Source of the DNA: Dokdonella fugitiva
GTDB lineage: Bacteria > Pseudomonadota > Gammaproteobacteria > Xanthomonadales > Rhodanobacteraceae
Length of the DNA: 64,000 bases
Direction of reading: 5' to 3'
Assembly (NCBI RefSeq): GCF_014138265.1
Contig: NZ_JACGXL010000007.1
Location: 124,001 to 188,000, forward strand
A model generated the notes under the pieces. It was given only the letters and a program-made list of their open reading frames with translations. It did no database searches and was not told the origin of the DNA. This document shows, in pieces, positions 34,159 through 43,947 of this stretch (within the stretch, counting starts at the first letter, position 1; each line of letters begins with the position of its first letter). The position numbers and the translations under genes were made by a program.

Positions 34159-35343
34159 TCAGCGATGGCCGTCGGAGCTGCGCGCGCGCATCTCGCGCGC
34201 GTGCGACAGCGGGTCGTCGTTGTTCGCGGGGGGCGCCGAAGCGGCCGGCGCGGGTGTCGTCACGCTCGCACCGATCAGCGCCGGCGCACCGAGGTAGGCG
34301 CGCTGGCCGATCACCGGCGCCGCCTGCGAGGGGGGCAGCGACTGCGGTTTGAGTTCGACCAGGCCGTCGAGTGGATCGTCGTAGGTCGCGCCGGGCACGA
34401 GGCTCGCGCCCTGCGGCAGGTTCATGTGCGACAGCTCGAGCATCCAGGCGGAGTTCACGGGCTCGGCCGGTGTCGAGCGCGACAGGATCAGCGACAGCAT
34501 GTTCTGCGCGGGCAGGCTGCCTTGCTGCGCGGCGAGGCGGTACAGGCGCACGGCTTCGCCGTAGTCGACCGCGACGCCGGTGCCGCGGTGGTGGCGGCCG
34601 GCGAGCTCGTAGCTCGCCTCGGCGTCGCCGTTCGCGGAGTCTTCACGCAGCCGTTCGATCGAGCGCTCCGCGGTCGCCTCGGGCACGCTCGCGTCGATGC
34701 GCGCAAGGTTGCGCGCGGCGGCCTTGCCACCGCGTGCGGCCGATTGCTGGTACCACAGGCGCGCAGTCGCGCGCTGGCCCGCGGACTCGTAGGAGACGCC
34801 GAGCGCATTCGTCGCGGCGCTGTCGCCGGCGGCGGCGGCGCGCTCGAGCAGGTCGCGCGCGACCTGTTTGCCGCGCGCACCGCCGAGGTCGTCCTCGAGC
34901 AGGCTCTGCAGGTACAGCGCACGCGCATAGCCGACCTGCTCGCCGATGCCGAACCACTTGCGCGCCTGCGCCGGATCGCGCGCGACGCCGTAGCCCTTCG
35001 CGAGCAGGTAGCCCGCGGCGAGCATCGCGCGCACGTCGCCGCCGTCGGCGGCCTGGTGGAAGCGCGCGTACGCCTCGTTGTAGCTCGCGCCGCCCTTGTC
35101 GCCGCCGTAGTAGACGAGGCCGAGCCGCAGCATCGACGGCACGTCGCCGGCGTCGGCGCGTCGCGCGAGTTCATTGCGCTCGCGCAGTTCGCGCTTGCCC
35201 GCCTTCGCGGGGACCACCGCCGGCGCGGCCGCCGCAGGCGGCGGCGCGGCGGGCGGTGTTTTCAGGACCACTTCGGCGCCGACGCCACCCGCGCCGGCGA
35301 GCAGGGCGAGGAGCAGCGTCGATCGCGCGAGCGTGCTGTGCAT
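34159..35343 (-). CDS. exported Sel1-like repeat (SLR/TPR-type) protein
   Basis: The 394-residue protein starts with a signal peptide (about residues 1-23) and a Pro/Ala-rich linker. Several Sel1-like helical repeats follow (about 60-290), for example RRADAGDVPSMLRLGLVYYG, AADGGDVRAMLAAGYLLAKG and AAAAGDSAATNALGVSYESAG. A final repeat, AAQQGSLPAQNMLSLILS, precedes a long, low-complexity Pro/Ala C-terminus. Sel1 repeats mediate protein-protein contacts in periplasmic assemblies. The start 35343 has GGAGGG seven bases upstream. The gene begins 49 bases after the stop of the CsgG-like lipoprotein gene. A scaffold role for the lipoprotein or fibre complex is a reasonable guess but not shown. Confidence 0.8.
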   Translation of the reverse strand: MHSTLARSTLLLALLAGAGGVGAEVVLKTPPAAPPPAAAAPAVVPAKAGKRELRERNELARRADAGDVPSMLRLGLVYYGGDKGGASYNEAYARFHQAADGGDVRAMLAAGYLLAKGYGVARDPAQARKWFGIGEQVGYARALYLQSLLEDDLGGARGKQVARDLLERAAAAGDSAATNALGVSYESAGQRATARLWYQQSAARGGKAAARNLARIDASVPEATAERSIERLREDSANGDAEASYELAGRHHRGTGVAVDYGEAVRLYRLAAQQGSLPAQNMLSLILSRSTPAEPVNSAWMLELSHMNLPQGASLVPGATYDDPLDGLVELKPQSLPPSQAAPVIGQRAYLGAPALIGASVTTPAPAASAPPANNDDPLSHAREMRARSSDGHR

Positions 35344-35392
35344 GTTCGAACCCTCCGGCGGCGAACGACGCACGCGCGCCGCCCCGCGTCGC

Positions 35393-37000
35393 TCACCTCG
35401 ACGCATGCGCGTCGACGTCCCACTCGGCCGAGCCGATGCCCGCGTGCGTGCCGCGCGCGAGTTCGAGCAGCGTCTGCCGCAACGTCGCCGTGCCGGGGAC
35501 CGCATGGATCGGCTCGAGCGCAGCGGCGCCGAGCGCGCGCTGCAGCTCGTTCGAGCGGTCGTCCGCGGTGGCGAGGCAGGTCGCCGCCTCGTGTCCCGGC
35601 TGCGTCATCTCGAGCGTGTAGCTCCTCGGGTTGGCGATGTCGGGAATCAGCAGCGAGCGGCGCGCCTGCAGCAGCGGCGCCGGCTGGAACGTGCTCGGGT
35701 ACACCTGCGTGAGCGTGCCCTTGGCGTCCTCGTAGAAGCAGTACAGGTGCGCGGTGCGATCGACGCTGACGTTGAGCAGCAGCGATTCGCCGAGCGCGAA
35801 GTGCGGGTCCTTGCGATCGAGCGTGATGTCGACCGCGATCGGTCGCGCCGCTTCGGCGTCGAGCGCGACCTGGCCGCCGCGCGGCGCACCGGCGCGCGCG
35901 CCGTCGCCCCAGCCGATGCGCGTGAAATGGTCGCTGCCGTCGGTCGCCACGTAGTTCGTCATGAGACGTTCGTAGCTTTCGAAGTTGAAGTTGCCCGACA
36001 CGGTGGCCTGGTGGTCGGCCTGGTAGCGCGCGAGCGCGCCGCGCAGCGCCGAGTCGGCGCGGCCGTCGCCGCCGCCGTCGTAGTAGCCGAGCGCGTGCAG
36101 CGCGGTCGCGAACAGGCGCACGCGCTGCTCGTCGGACATGTCGCCGTACCACTCGCGCAGCTGGCGCTGGAATTCCGGGTGCGACTGGTCGAGCGCGAGG
36201 CAGTCCCAGTACGGCACGCGCGCCCACTTGCCGATCACCTCGATCATGCCGAGCTCGACCAGCGTGCGCACCGCGGGCCCGACGCCCTGCGAGATCGTGC
36301 CGCCGATCGTCAGCTGCGTGCCTGCGTTCTTGATGCGGCCGCCGAGGTCGATGCCTTCGCCCTTGTTGCCCGCGGCGATCTCGTTGGCGGAGTCGAGCCC
36401 GGGGAACAGCGTGCGCGTGGTGAAGTCGCCGAGGTGCAGCTCGAGGCCGACCGCGGTCGTGATGACGTCGTTGGAATAGCCGATTTCCCAGTTCTTCGCC
36501 GACGCGCCGATGCCGCCGTTGCGGATCAGCACGTTCTGGTCGACGTAGGAGATCGCGCCCGACACGTACACCGCGGGCTTGGGGATCGCGAGCTGCCCGG
36601 CCGGCAGCATCAGGCTCGTCAGCGTCTGCACGGTGTCCTGCTTGAGCGGGTCGATCTCGAAATCGACGATGCGGAACGCATTGCTCGTGCGCGACATCTC
36701 CGACAGCGCGGTGAAGATCATGTCCTTCGCGGCGACCGGCGCCTTGCTCGACGGATCGGGAATCTGCTTGCTCGTGATGAGCGTGGTCGGCACGCGCTCG
36801 GCGCGCAGCATCGAGTCCATGCAGGCGAGGCCATCGCTGAAACCGGTGATCGCGCGCACGGGTTCGGCGATCGGTCGGCTCTCGATCGTCGTGCGTTCGA
36901 TGTACGGACGGTCGCGGCGAAGGTCGGTGCCGCTGCAGCCGGCGAGCACGGCGACGGCGGAGGCGGCGAGGCAGAGGCGTACGCGGGTCGTTCGGATCAT
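35393..37000 (-). CDS. CsgG/HfaB-like lipoprotein fused to peptidoglycan-binding-like and DUF4384 domains
   Basis: The 535-residue protein begins with a lipoprotein signal ending LAGC (Cys22), so it should be acylated and sorted to the outer membrane. Residues about 40-285 match the layout of the CsgG/HfaB family, which forms the curli or holdfast secretion pore: YVSGAISYVDQNV, GLELHLGDFTTRTLF, then GPAVRTLVELGMIEVIGKW at the end. Residues about 305-365 resemble a PG_binding_1 domain (RVRLFATALHALGYYDGGGDGRADSALRGALARYQ). The last part (about 400-520) fits DUF4384, with GESLLLNVSVDRTAHLYCFYED and VYPSTF. The exact CsgG match needs a profile search. It lies downstream of three small secreted genes and upstream of the Sel1 and pentapeptide genes. 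The start codon was set by the lipobox; its ribosome-binding site is weak. Confidence 0.7.
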   Translation of the reverse strand: MIRTTRVRLCLAASAVAVLAGCSGTDLRRDRPYIERTTIESRPIAEPVRAITGFSDGLACMDSMLRAERVPTTLITSKQIPDPSSKAPVAAKDMIFTALSEMSRTSNAFRIVDFEIDPLKQDTVQTLTSLMLPAGQLAIPKPAVYVSGAISYVDQNVLIRNGGIGASAKNWEIGYSNDVITTAVGLELHLGDFTTRTLFPGLDSANEIAAGNKGEGIDLGGRIKNAGTQLTIGGTISQGVGPAVRTLVELGMIEVIGKWARVPYWDCLALDQSHPEFQRQLREWYGDMSDEQRVRLFATALHALGYYDGGGDGRADSALRGALARYQADHQATVSGNFNFESYERLMTNYVATDGSDHFTRIGWGDGARAGAPRGGQVALDAEAARPIAVDITLDRKDPHFALGESLLLNVSVDRTAHLYCFYEDAKGTLTQVYPSTFQPAPLLQARRSLLIPDIANPRSYTLEMTQPGHEAATCLATADDRSNELQRALGAAALEPIHAVPGTATLRQTLLELARGTHAGIGSAEWDVDAHASR

Positions 37001-37079
37001 GCGTGGACTCGGGACACGGGGACGGAGCGGCGGTCGGCAGCGAGCCGACACCGGGCGGAGGCGGCGGTCGCGCCGCGCG

Positions 37080-37430
37080 CTACTTGCAGACGCTGATGAC
37101 GTCGCCCGACACGACGACGATGTTGTCGCCGTTGTTGCCCGGGCCGTACTGGTTCGGTCGCGGTCCGTACTGGCCGACCGGCGTCGTCGCCTGCGGCGGC
37201 ACGCCGACGTTGGTCGTGCACACGCGCGTGCCGACCGCGGACGGCTGGATCGTCGTGTCGGTGGTGCGACCCGTCGCGCCGTAGCCGAGCCAGCGCTTCG
37301 ATTCGACGTTGAGCACCTTGGCGCGGTCGAGCGGACTGATGTCGCGCCGCGGTGCGAGGTCGGCGGCGAGCGCGGACGATGCGAGCAACCCGAGCGTCAC
37401 GGCTGCGAGGATCCGTTCCGTTCTGGACAT
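37080..37430 (-). CDS. small secreted accessory protein of the fibre-export-like locus
   Basis: The 116-residue protein has a signal peptide (MSRTERILAAVTLGLLASSALA, about residues 1-22). The mature part begins with DLAPRRDISPLDRAKVLNVESKRWLGYG. A Thr/Pro-rich stretch follows with two cysteines (VGTRVCTTNVGVPP and the terminal VISVCK). A central repetitive piece, GQYGPRPNQYGPGNNGDNIVVVSGDVISVCK, carries two Q-Y-G-P units. I do not recognise a family. By position it could be an HfaA- or CsgF-like accessory, but no sequence signature supports that. ATG 37430 has AAGGAG eight bases upstream. Spacing to the CsgG-like gene is 79 bases and to the repeat-protein gene upstream 95 bases, all on the same strand. 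Confidence 0.65.
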   Translation of the reverse strand: MSRTERILAAVTLGLLASSALAADLAPRRDISPLDRAKVLNVESKRWLGYGATGRTTDTTIQPSAVGTRVCTTNVGVPPQATTPVGQYGPRPNQYGPGNNGDNIVVVSGDVISVCK

Positions 37431-37525
37431 GGTGGCGACTCCTTGAAGGCGGCGGAGGAGTTCAGGGCTCCTCCGCCGCGTGACGCGGCATGCGCAGGGG
37501 ATCGCAGCCGCGTGAACCGGCGAAA

Positions 37526-37825
37526 TCAGTTGCCGTCGTTCGACGACAGGTTCTGCTCGGCCTTCGCGGCCGGGCCGATCGCGGCGTTGAGCACCGCGCC
37601 CTGCACCTGCGTCGACTGCTTGTTGTCGCCGCCGATGTTGACCTTGCCCTTGTTCGAGGACAGGTTCTGCTTGGCCTGCGCGCCGGGGCCGATCGCAGCG
37701 TTGAGCACGGCACCTTGCACCTTCGTGCTCTGGTCGTTCTTGCCCTTGATCTTCACTTCCGCGAAGGCGGAACCGCTGACGAGGAAAGCGCCGATGGCGA
37801 GCGCGGCGAGTGCTTTCTTGACCAT
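37526..37825 (-). CDS. small secreted protein consisting of two 38-residue tandem repeats (candidate amyloid-like subunit)
   Basis: The 99-residue precursor has a signal peptide (residues 1-22, ending SGSAFA). The 77-residue mature chain begins with Glu23, and two 38-residue repeats span residues 24-61 and 62-99. Each repeat has the form V-x-I-x-G-x-N-x-Q-S-T-x-V-Q-G-A-V-L-N-A-A-I-G-P-x-A-x-A-x-Q-N-L-S-S-N-x-G-x. Thirty of 38 positions are identical between the copies. Repeats rich in Gly, Asn, Gln and Val with alternating hydrophobics resemble curlin-type subunits (Q-x-G-x-x-N-x-A motif), but the motif is not an exact match. No cysteines are present. ATG 37825 has AGGAG nine bases upstream. 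Confidence 0.72.
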   Translation of the reverse strand: MVKKALAALAIGAFLVSGSAFAEVKIKGKNDQSTKVQGAVLNAAIGPGAQAKQNLSSNKGKVNIGGDNKQSTQVQGAVLNAAIGPAAKAEQNLSSNDGN

Positions 37826-37927
37826 TTCCGATTGCTCCTGTGTCGTGTGGAAATCCACGTGGATCGCATGCCGGCCAGGGGTGCCGGACATGCAGCCGGT
37901 TGCGCATGCCGCTGCGGGCGTGCGGTG

Positions 37928-38233
37928 TTACTCCTTGCTGTTCGAGACCGAACCGATGTTGACTTCGGCCTTCGAGCCGTTGCCGGCGGCACTGTTGACG
38001 ATCGAGCCGCCGACGACGACGGTCTGGCGGTTGCTGCCGCCGACGCGCGCGTTGTTGACGGCGCCGACATTCACCTTCGCGGTCGCGCCACCCTTGGCGG
38101 TGTTGGTCACCGATCCCTTGACGACGACGACCTGATCGTTGCTGCCGCCGGTGCCCGCGCCTTGTCCCGCGAACGCGGACGAGCTGATCGCCAATGCCGC
38201 GAGCGCGGCGATCATGACGGTGCGTGACTTCAT
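37928..38233 (-). CDS. small secreted protein of two about 36-residue Gly/Asn/Val repeats (candidate amyloid-like subunit)
   Basis: The 101-residue precursor has a signal peptide (residues 1-22, ending SSSAFA). Two tandem repeats begin G-G-S-N-x-Q and have the pattern V-V-V-x-G-S-x-x-N-x-A-x-G-x-x-x-x-A-x-V-N-[VI]-G-[AS]-V-x-N. They differ from the 37526 protein in sequence but share its design: signal peptide plus two copies of one strand-rich repeat, high Gly/Asn, no cysteine. It is the first gene of the minus-strand run, 102 bases upstream of the second repeat gene. ATG 38233 has GGGAG about ten bases upstream. The glsA stop lies 451 bases upstream of this start codon, leaving room for a regulatory region at 38234-38684. 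Confidence 0.72.
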   Translation of the reverse strand: MKSRTVMIAALAALAISSSAFAGQGAGTGGSNDQVVVVKGSVTNTAKGGATAKVNVGAVNNARVGGSNRQTVVVGGSIVNSAAGNGSKAEVNIGSVSNSKE

Positions 38234-38684
38234 CTTCGATCCACTCCCGTTGCACGTCGGCGAGGCTGCGCCGCATCGATGACCTCGTGATGTCACGATC
38301 ACGCGGGCCGTGCGTCGCTTCATGCGACGAAGGCGGAACCCTAACCGATGGAATGCGCCGATGTGGTTAAGAAAGCGTGGAGGAAATCACAAATAGCAAT
38401 TTTCCTACACGCATTCGGCCGCGATCAGCGCGTGCGTGAAAATTTTTCCTGAACGTCATGCGCGTAGTGCATATGTCGTGCATGCATGAAACGCATGTGA
38501 CATGCGACTCGCGACGTAGCGTCGATGCTCGCGTGAACGCGCACGCGACGTGGCGCTTCGCGACGCAGCGTCGATGCACGCGCGCATGTCACGCGACGTC
38601 GTGTGCAGAGCGGAAGCGGCTGGAGTTTCATGCGCGCGGACGATGCGCGCGTCGGCCGGCGATCGGGCCATGGTCGGAGTCGCG
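38234..38684 (-). promoter_or_regulatory. AT-richer, repeat-containing region upstream of the fibre-export-like locus
   Basis: This 450-base non-coding stretch between glsA and the first repeat-protein gene includes the most AT-rich patches of the window (38380-38410 and 38435-38455, both with aatttt-cct). It also contains a 20-bp direct repeat at 38509-38528 and 38558-38577, matching at 19 of 20 positions. The second copy holds the palindrome cgacgc-a-gcgtcg, and the first the same with one wobble. A cgcatg/catgcg inverted repeat lies at 38492-38506, with many gcatg/catgc strings nearby. These are good candidate operator or regulator sites for the locus or the end of glsA. No sigma-54 or clear sigma-70 core could be picked. 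Confidence 0.45.
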
Positions 38685-39623
38685 TCAGTCGCGCGGCGTG
38701 TCGCCGGCGAAGATCGACGCGCCGATCGCGGCGGCGAAGCGTTCGATCGCCGCGGCCGCCGCGATCGAGTTGCCGTTCGCGTCGAGGCCGGGCGCCCACG
38801 CGCACACGCACAGGCGACCCGGCACGATCGCGACGATGCCGCCGCCGACGCCGGTCTTGATCGGCAGGCCGATGCGGCAGGCGAGGTCGCCGGCGGCGTC
38901 GTACGCGCCGCAGGTGAGCATGAGTGCGCCGATGCGGCGCGCGGCGAGCGCGTCGACCACGCGCGCGCCGCGCGGCTGCGCGCCGTCCGCGGCGAGGAAC
39001 AGGCTCGCACGCGCGAGTTCGCTGCACGACATCGCGATCGCGCATTGCGCGCAGTAGGCGTCGAGCAGCGCGGCGACGTCGCCGTGCAGGTTGCCGAAGC
39101 TGCGCATGAAGTGGGCGATCGCCGCGTTGCGGTCGCTGTGCTCGCGTTCGGAACGCGCGACGTCGCCGTCGATCGCGACGCTCGCTTCGCCGAGCAGGCG
39201 ATGCACGAGCTCGAGCACGGCGCGTTCCGGCTGCAGGTAGCGCCGGCACAGCACGTCGACGACGACGAGCGCGCCCGCGTTGACGAACGGGTTGCGCGGC
39301 ACGCCGCGCTCGCGCTCGAGCTGCACGAGCGAATTGAACGGGGTGCCCGACGGTTCGCGGCCGACGCGCTGCCACAGCGCGTCGCCTTCGCGCTGCAGCG
39401 CGAGTGCGAGCGCGTACATCTTCGACAGGCTCTGGATGGAGAAGCGGCGCTCGCTGTCGCCGGCGCCGTACAGGCGACCGTCGACGGTCGCGACCGCGAT
39501 GCCGAACTGCTCGCGCGGCACGAGCGACAGCGCGGGGATATAGTCGGCGACGCGTCCTTCGGCGAGCAGCGGCTGCACGTCGCGGGCGATCTCGCGGAGC
39601 AGGGCGTCGATGTCGGTGTGCAT
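38685..39623 (-). CDS. glsA: glutaminase A
   Basis: The enzyme deamidates glutamine to glutamate and ammonia. The 312-residue protein shows the serine-beta-lactamase-like glutaminase fold. The SxxK motif FSIQSLSKMY places the catalytic Ser65 and Lys68. Other family blocks are RVGREPSGTPFNSLVQLE, PRNPFVNAGALVVVDVL, NAAIAHFMRSFGN, CSELARASLFLAADG and GVGGGIVAIVPGRLCVCAWAPGLDANGNS. The length is standard. It is cytosolic and may support acid resistance or nitrogen metabolism. It precedes the fibre-export-like locus on the same strand but is separated by 451 bases. It follows the chitinase-like gene by 70 bases. Confidence 0.93.
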   Translation of the reverse strand: MHTDIDALLREIARDVQPLLAEGRVADYIPALSLVPREQFGIAVATVDGRLYGAGDSERRFSIQSLSKMYALALALQREGDALWQRVGREPSGTPFNSLVQLERERGVPRNPFVNAGALVVVDVLCRRYLQPERAVLELVHRLLGEASVAIDGDVARSEREHSDRNAAIAHFMRSFGNLHGDVAALLDAYCAQCAIAMSCSELARASLFLAADGAQPRGARVVDALAARRIGALMLTCGAYDAAGDLACRIGLPIKTGVGGGIVAIVPGRLCVCAWAPGLDANGNSIAAAAAIERFAAAIGASIFAGDTPRD

Positions 39624-39693
39624 GGCGCGGCGCGTGGAGGTCCGGCCGCGAAGCCTACGCGATCGGCGCGCGTGCGCGAAGCACGCGCATGCG

Positions 39694-40866
39694 TCAGGGC
39701 GTCAGGTACGAGGTGCGCAACGCGTCGAGCAGCGGATCGCGTTCGCCGGCCGGACTCGAGGCGAGGTGTCCCTGGCCGATCGTCCAGATGATGACGCCGC
39801 CGATGCCGTGCGCCTTCGCGTACGCGCCCTTCTCGGCGGCCGATTGCGCGTCGTCGTAGCTGAGGAAGTTGCAGCCTTGCGGGCCGGCTCCCGCGACCGA
39901 GGACAGGTACGGCACGCGCGCGGTCGCGTCCCACTGACGCGTCGTCGCGACCGGGTACGCGGTCGCGATCGTCGCGTAGCTCATCGTGCCGTCGCTCGCC
40001 GAGATGCTGCCGCCGTCCTGGTGCGGTGCGGTCACGCCCTGCCAGCAATAGCCGTAGAACGCGAGGCCGATGCCGAGCTTCGACGCCGGCACGCCGCTCG
40101 GCAGGAAGCCGAGGCGGATGCTCACGTCGACCGCCGACGGCGTGCTCGGCGTCGGCGGATCGGTGTTGTAGAGCGCCGAGTTGTGCCAGCTCTTCCAGCC
40201 GTCCCAGCCCTGCGACGCCGCGCCCGCCATGTCGTAGGTCATGACGTCGATGCGATCGAACAGCGGCGCGACGTCGGCCCAGAACGGGTCCGGCTCCATG
40301 TAGTTCGGGTTGAACCAGCCGACGGGGACGGTGAGGATCGCGCCAGGCAGCAGGGCCCGGACTTCCTGTGCGAGCGCCTTGAAGCTCGGTTTGTCGGCGT
40401 CCTCCAGTGGCTCCCAGTCGAGGTCGAACCCATCGACACTCCACGATTCCTTCAGTTCCTGCAGGTTGATCGCAAGCAGGTGGCGGCTTTGCGCCGTTGC
40501 CGCGGCGCCGCGCCAGCCGTCGATCTCGCCGGCACCGCCGATCATGATGATCGCCTTGCGACCGGCCGCGTGCGCTGCGGCGATCGCCGCCTGCGCCCAC
40601 TGTGGCCCCTGCACGTCGTCTATGTCGAAATCGTAGGTGAGGTTGCCGTCGGGCAGCGGTCGCATGCGCCCGACCATCAGGTGCGTCACCGCATCGAAGC
40701 GGATGTCCTGTGGCGCCAGCAGCGCACGCTCGTAGCCGACGTAGTAGCCGAGCACCCAGCGCGCGGGTTCGAATCCGTCGGCGAAGATCGCGTCGGCGGC
40801 GCCTGCCGCGTGCGGGACGCCGAGCAGGCCGACGAGGGCGGCGACGGTCACGGTGGCGTGGCGCAT
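39694..40866 (-). CDS. secreted glycoside hydrolase family 18 (chitinase-like) protein
   Basis: The 390-residue protein has a signal peptide (about residues 1-23). The GH18 catalytic motif DGFDLDWEP has Asp145, Asp148, Asp150 and the proton donor Glu152. The other sheet motif KAIIMIGGAGE is also present. The substrate floor includes IDVMTYDMAGA and GIGLAFYGYCW, and the C-terminus has GVIIWTIGQGHL. It should cut chitin or related beta-1,4-GlcNAc polymers outside the cell; endo-N-acetylglucosaminidase-like activity cannot be excluded. Directly after the signal peptide lies IFADGFE (F28-E33), shared with two beta-helix proteins of this window. The start ATG 40866 has GGGGGA six bases upstream. 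Confidence 0.9.
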   Translation of the reverse strand: MRHATVTVAALVGLLGVPHAAGAADAIFADGFEPARWVLGYYVGYERALLAPQDIRFDAVTHLMVGRMRPLPDGNLTYDFDIDDVQGPQWAQAAIAAAHAAGRKAIIMIGGAGEIDGWRGAAATAQSRHLLAINLQELKESWSVDGFDLDWEPLEDADKPSFKALAQEVRALLPGAILTVPVGWFNPNYMEPDPFWADVAPLFDRIDVMTYDMAGAASQGWDGWKSWHNSALYNTDPPTPSTPSAVDVSIRLGFLPSGVPASKLGIGLAFYGYCWQGVTAPHQDGGSISASDGTMSYATIATAYPVATTRQWDATARVPYLSSVAGAGPQGCNFLSYDDAQSAAEKGAYAKAHGIGGVIIWTIGQGHLASSPAGERDPLLDALRTSYLTP

Positions 40867-41078
40867 GGCGATTCCCCCTTCGCGGATCACCCACTCTAGT
40901 ACGAGACGGAGTCGCGATCCGCGCCAGCGGTCGCGCGATCGGCGCCGCCGGGCGGCCCCGCACGGCGGCGCGGCATGCAAGCGGCGCGCCGGACGACTAA
41001 ACTGGACAGCCCGCGGCGTCGACCGGCGCCGCCCGCGGTCACAGCGCAGCGCGCCCGCACGCTGCATCGAGAGTACGC
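40867..41078 (+). promoter_or_regulatory. Intergenic region upstream of aceE
   Basis: No gene is supported. A candidate -10 sequence taaact (40998-41003) lies 75 bases before the aceE ATG; the best -35-like position is not well matched. No PdhR-type operator was recognised. The rest is GC-rich and without repeats I can support. Confidence 0.3.
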
Positions 41079-43772
<2,694 letters not shown>

Positions 43773-43810
43773 CACGCGCCGGGGCCGCCGACGCGGTCCG
43801 GGCGCAGCGG

Positions 43811-43846
43811 CGGAAGCCGCGATGCGCTCCGTCGCATCGCCTTCCG
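43811..43846. terminator. Strong hairpin after aceE
   Basis: Arms cggaag-CC-gcgatgcg and cgcatcgc-cttccg pair over 14 bases with a two-base bulge and a six-base loop (ctccgt). It lies 39 bases after the aceE stop codon. There is no T-run on the plus strand, so it may act as a 3'-stabilising hairpin or as a rho-linked stop. The rest of 43773-43947 shows nothing else. Confidence 0.5.
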
Positions 43847-43947
43847 GCGTTCCCGCGGGACCATCGTCGGAGTGGACCGTGAAGCGCAGCCGAACCGGAG
43901 TCGCGCATGCATTGACTCGCCGCCGCGCGCGCTTCGATCATGCGCCG

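Noticed and set aside
37080-37430. Assignment of the small secreted protein as HfaA or CsgF
   Set aside because: Position fits, but no sequence motif of either family could be seen; left as unknown.
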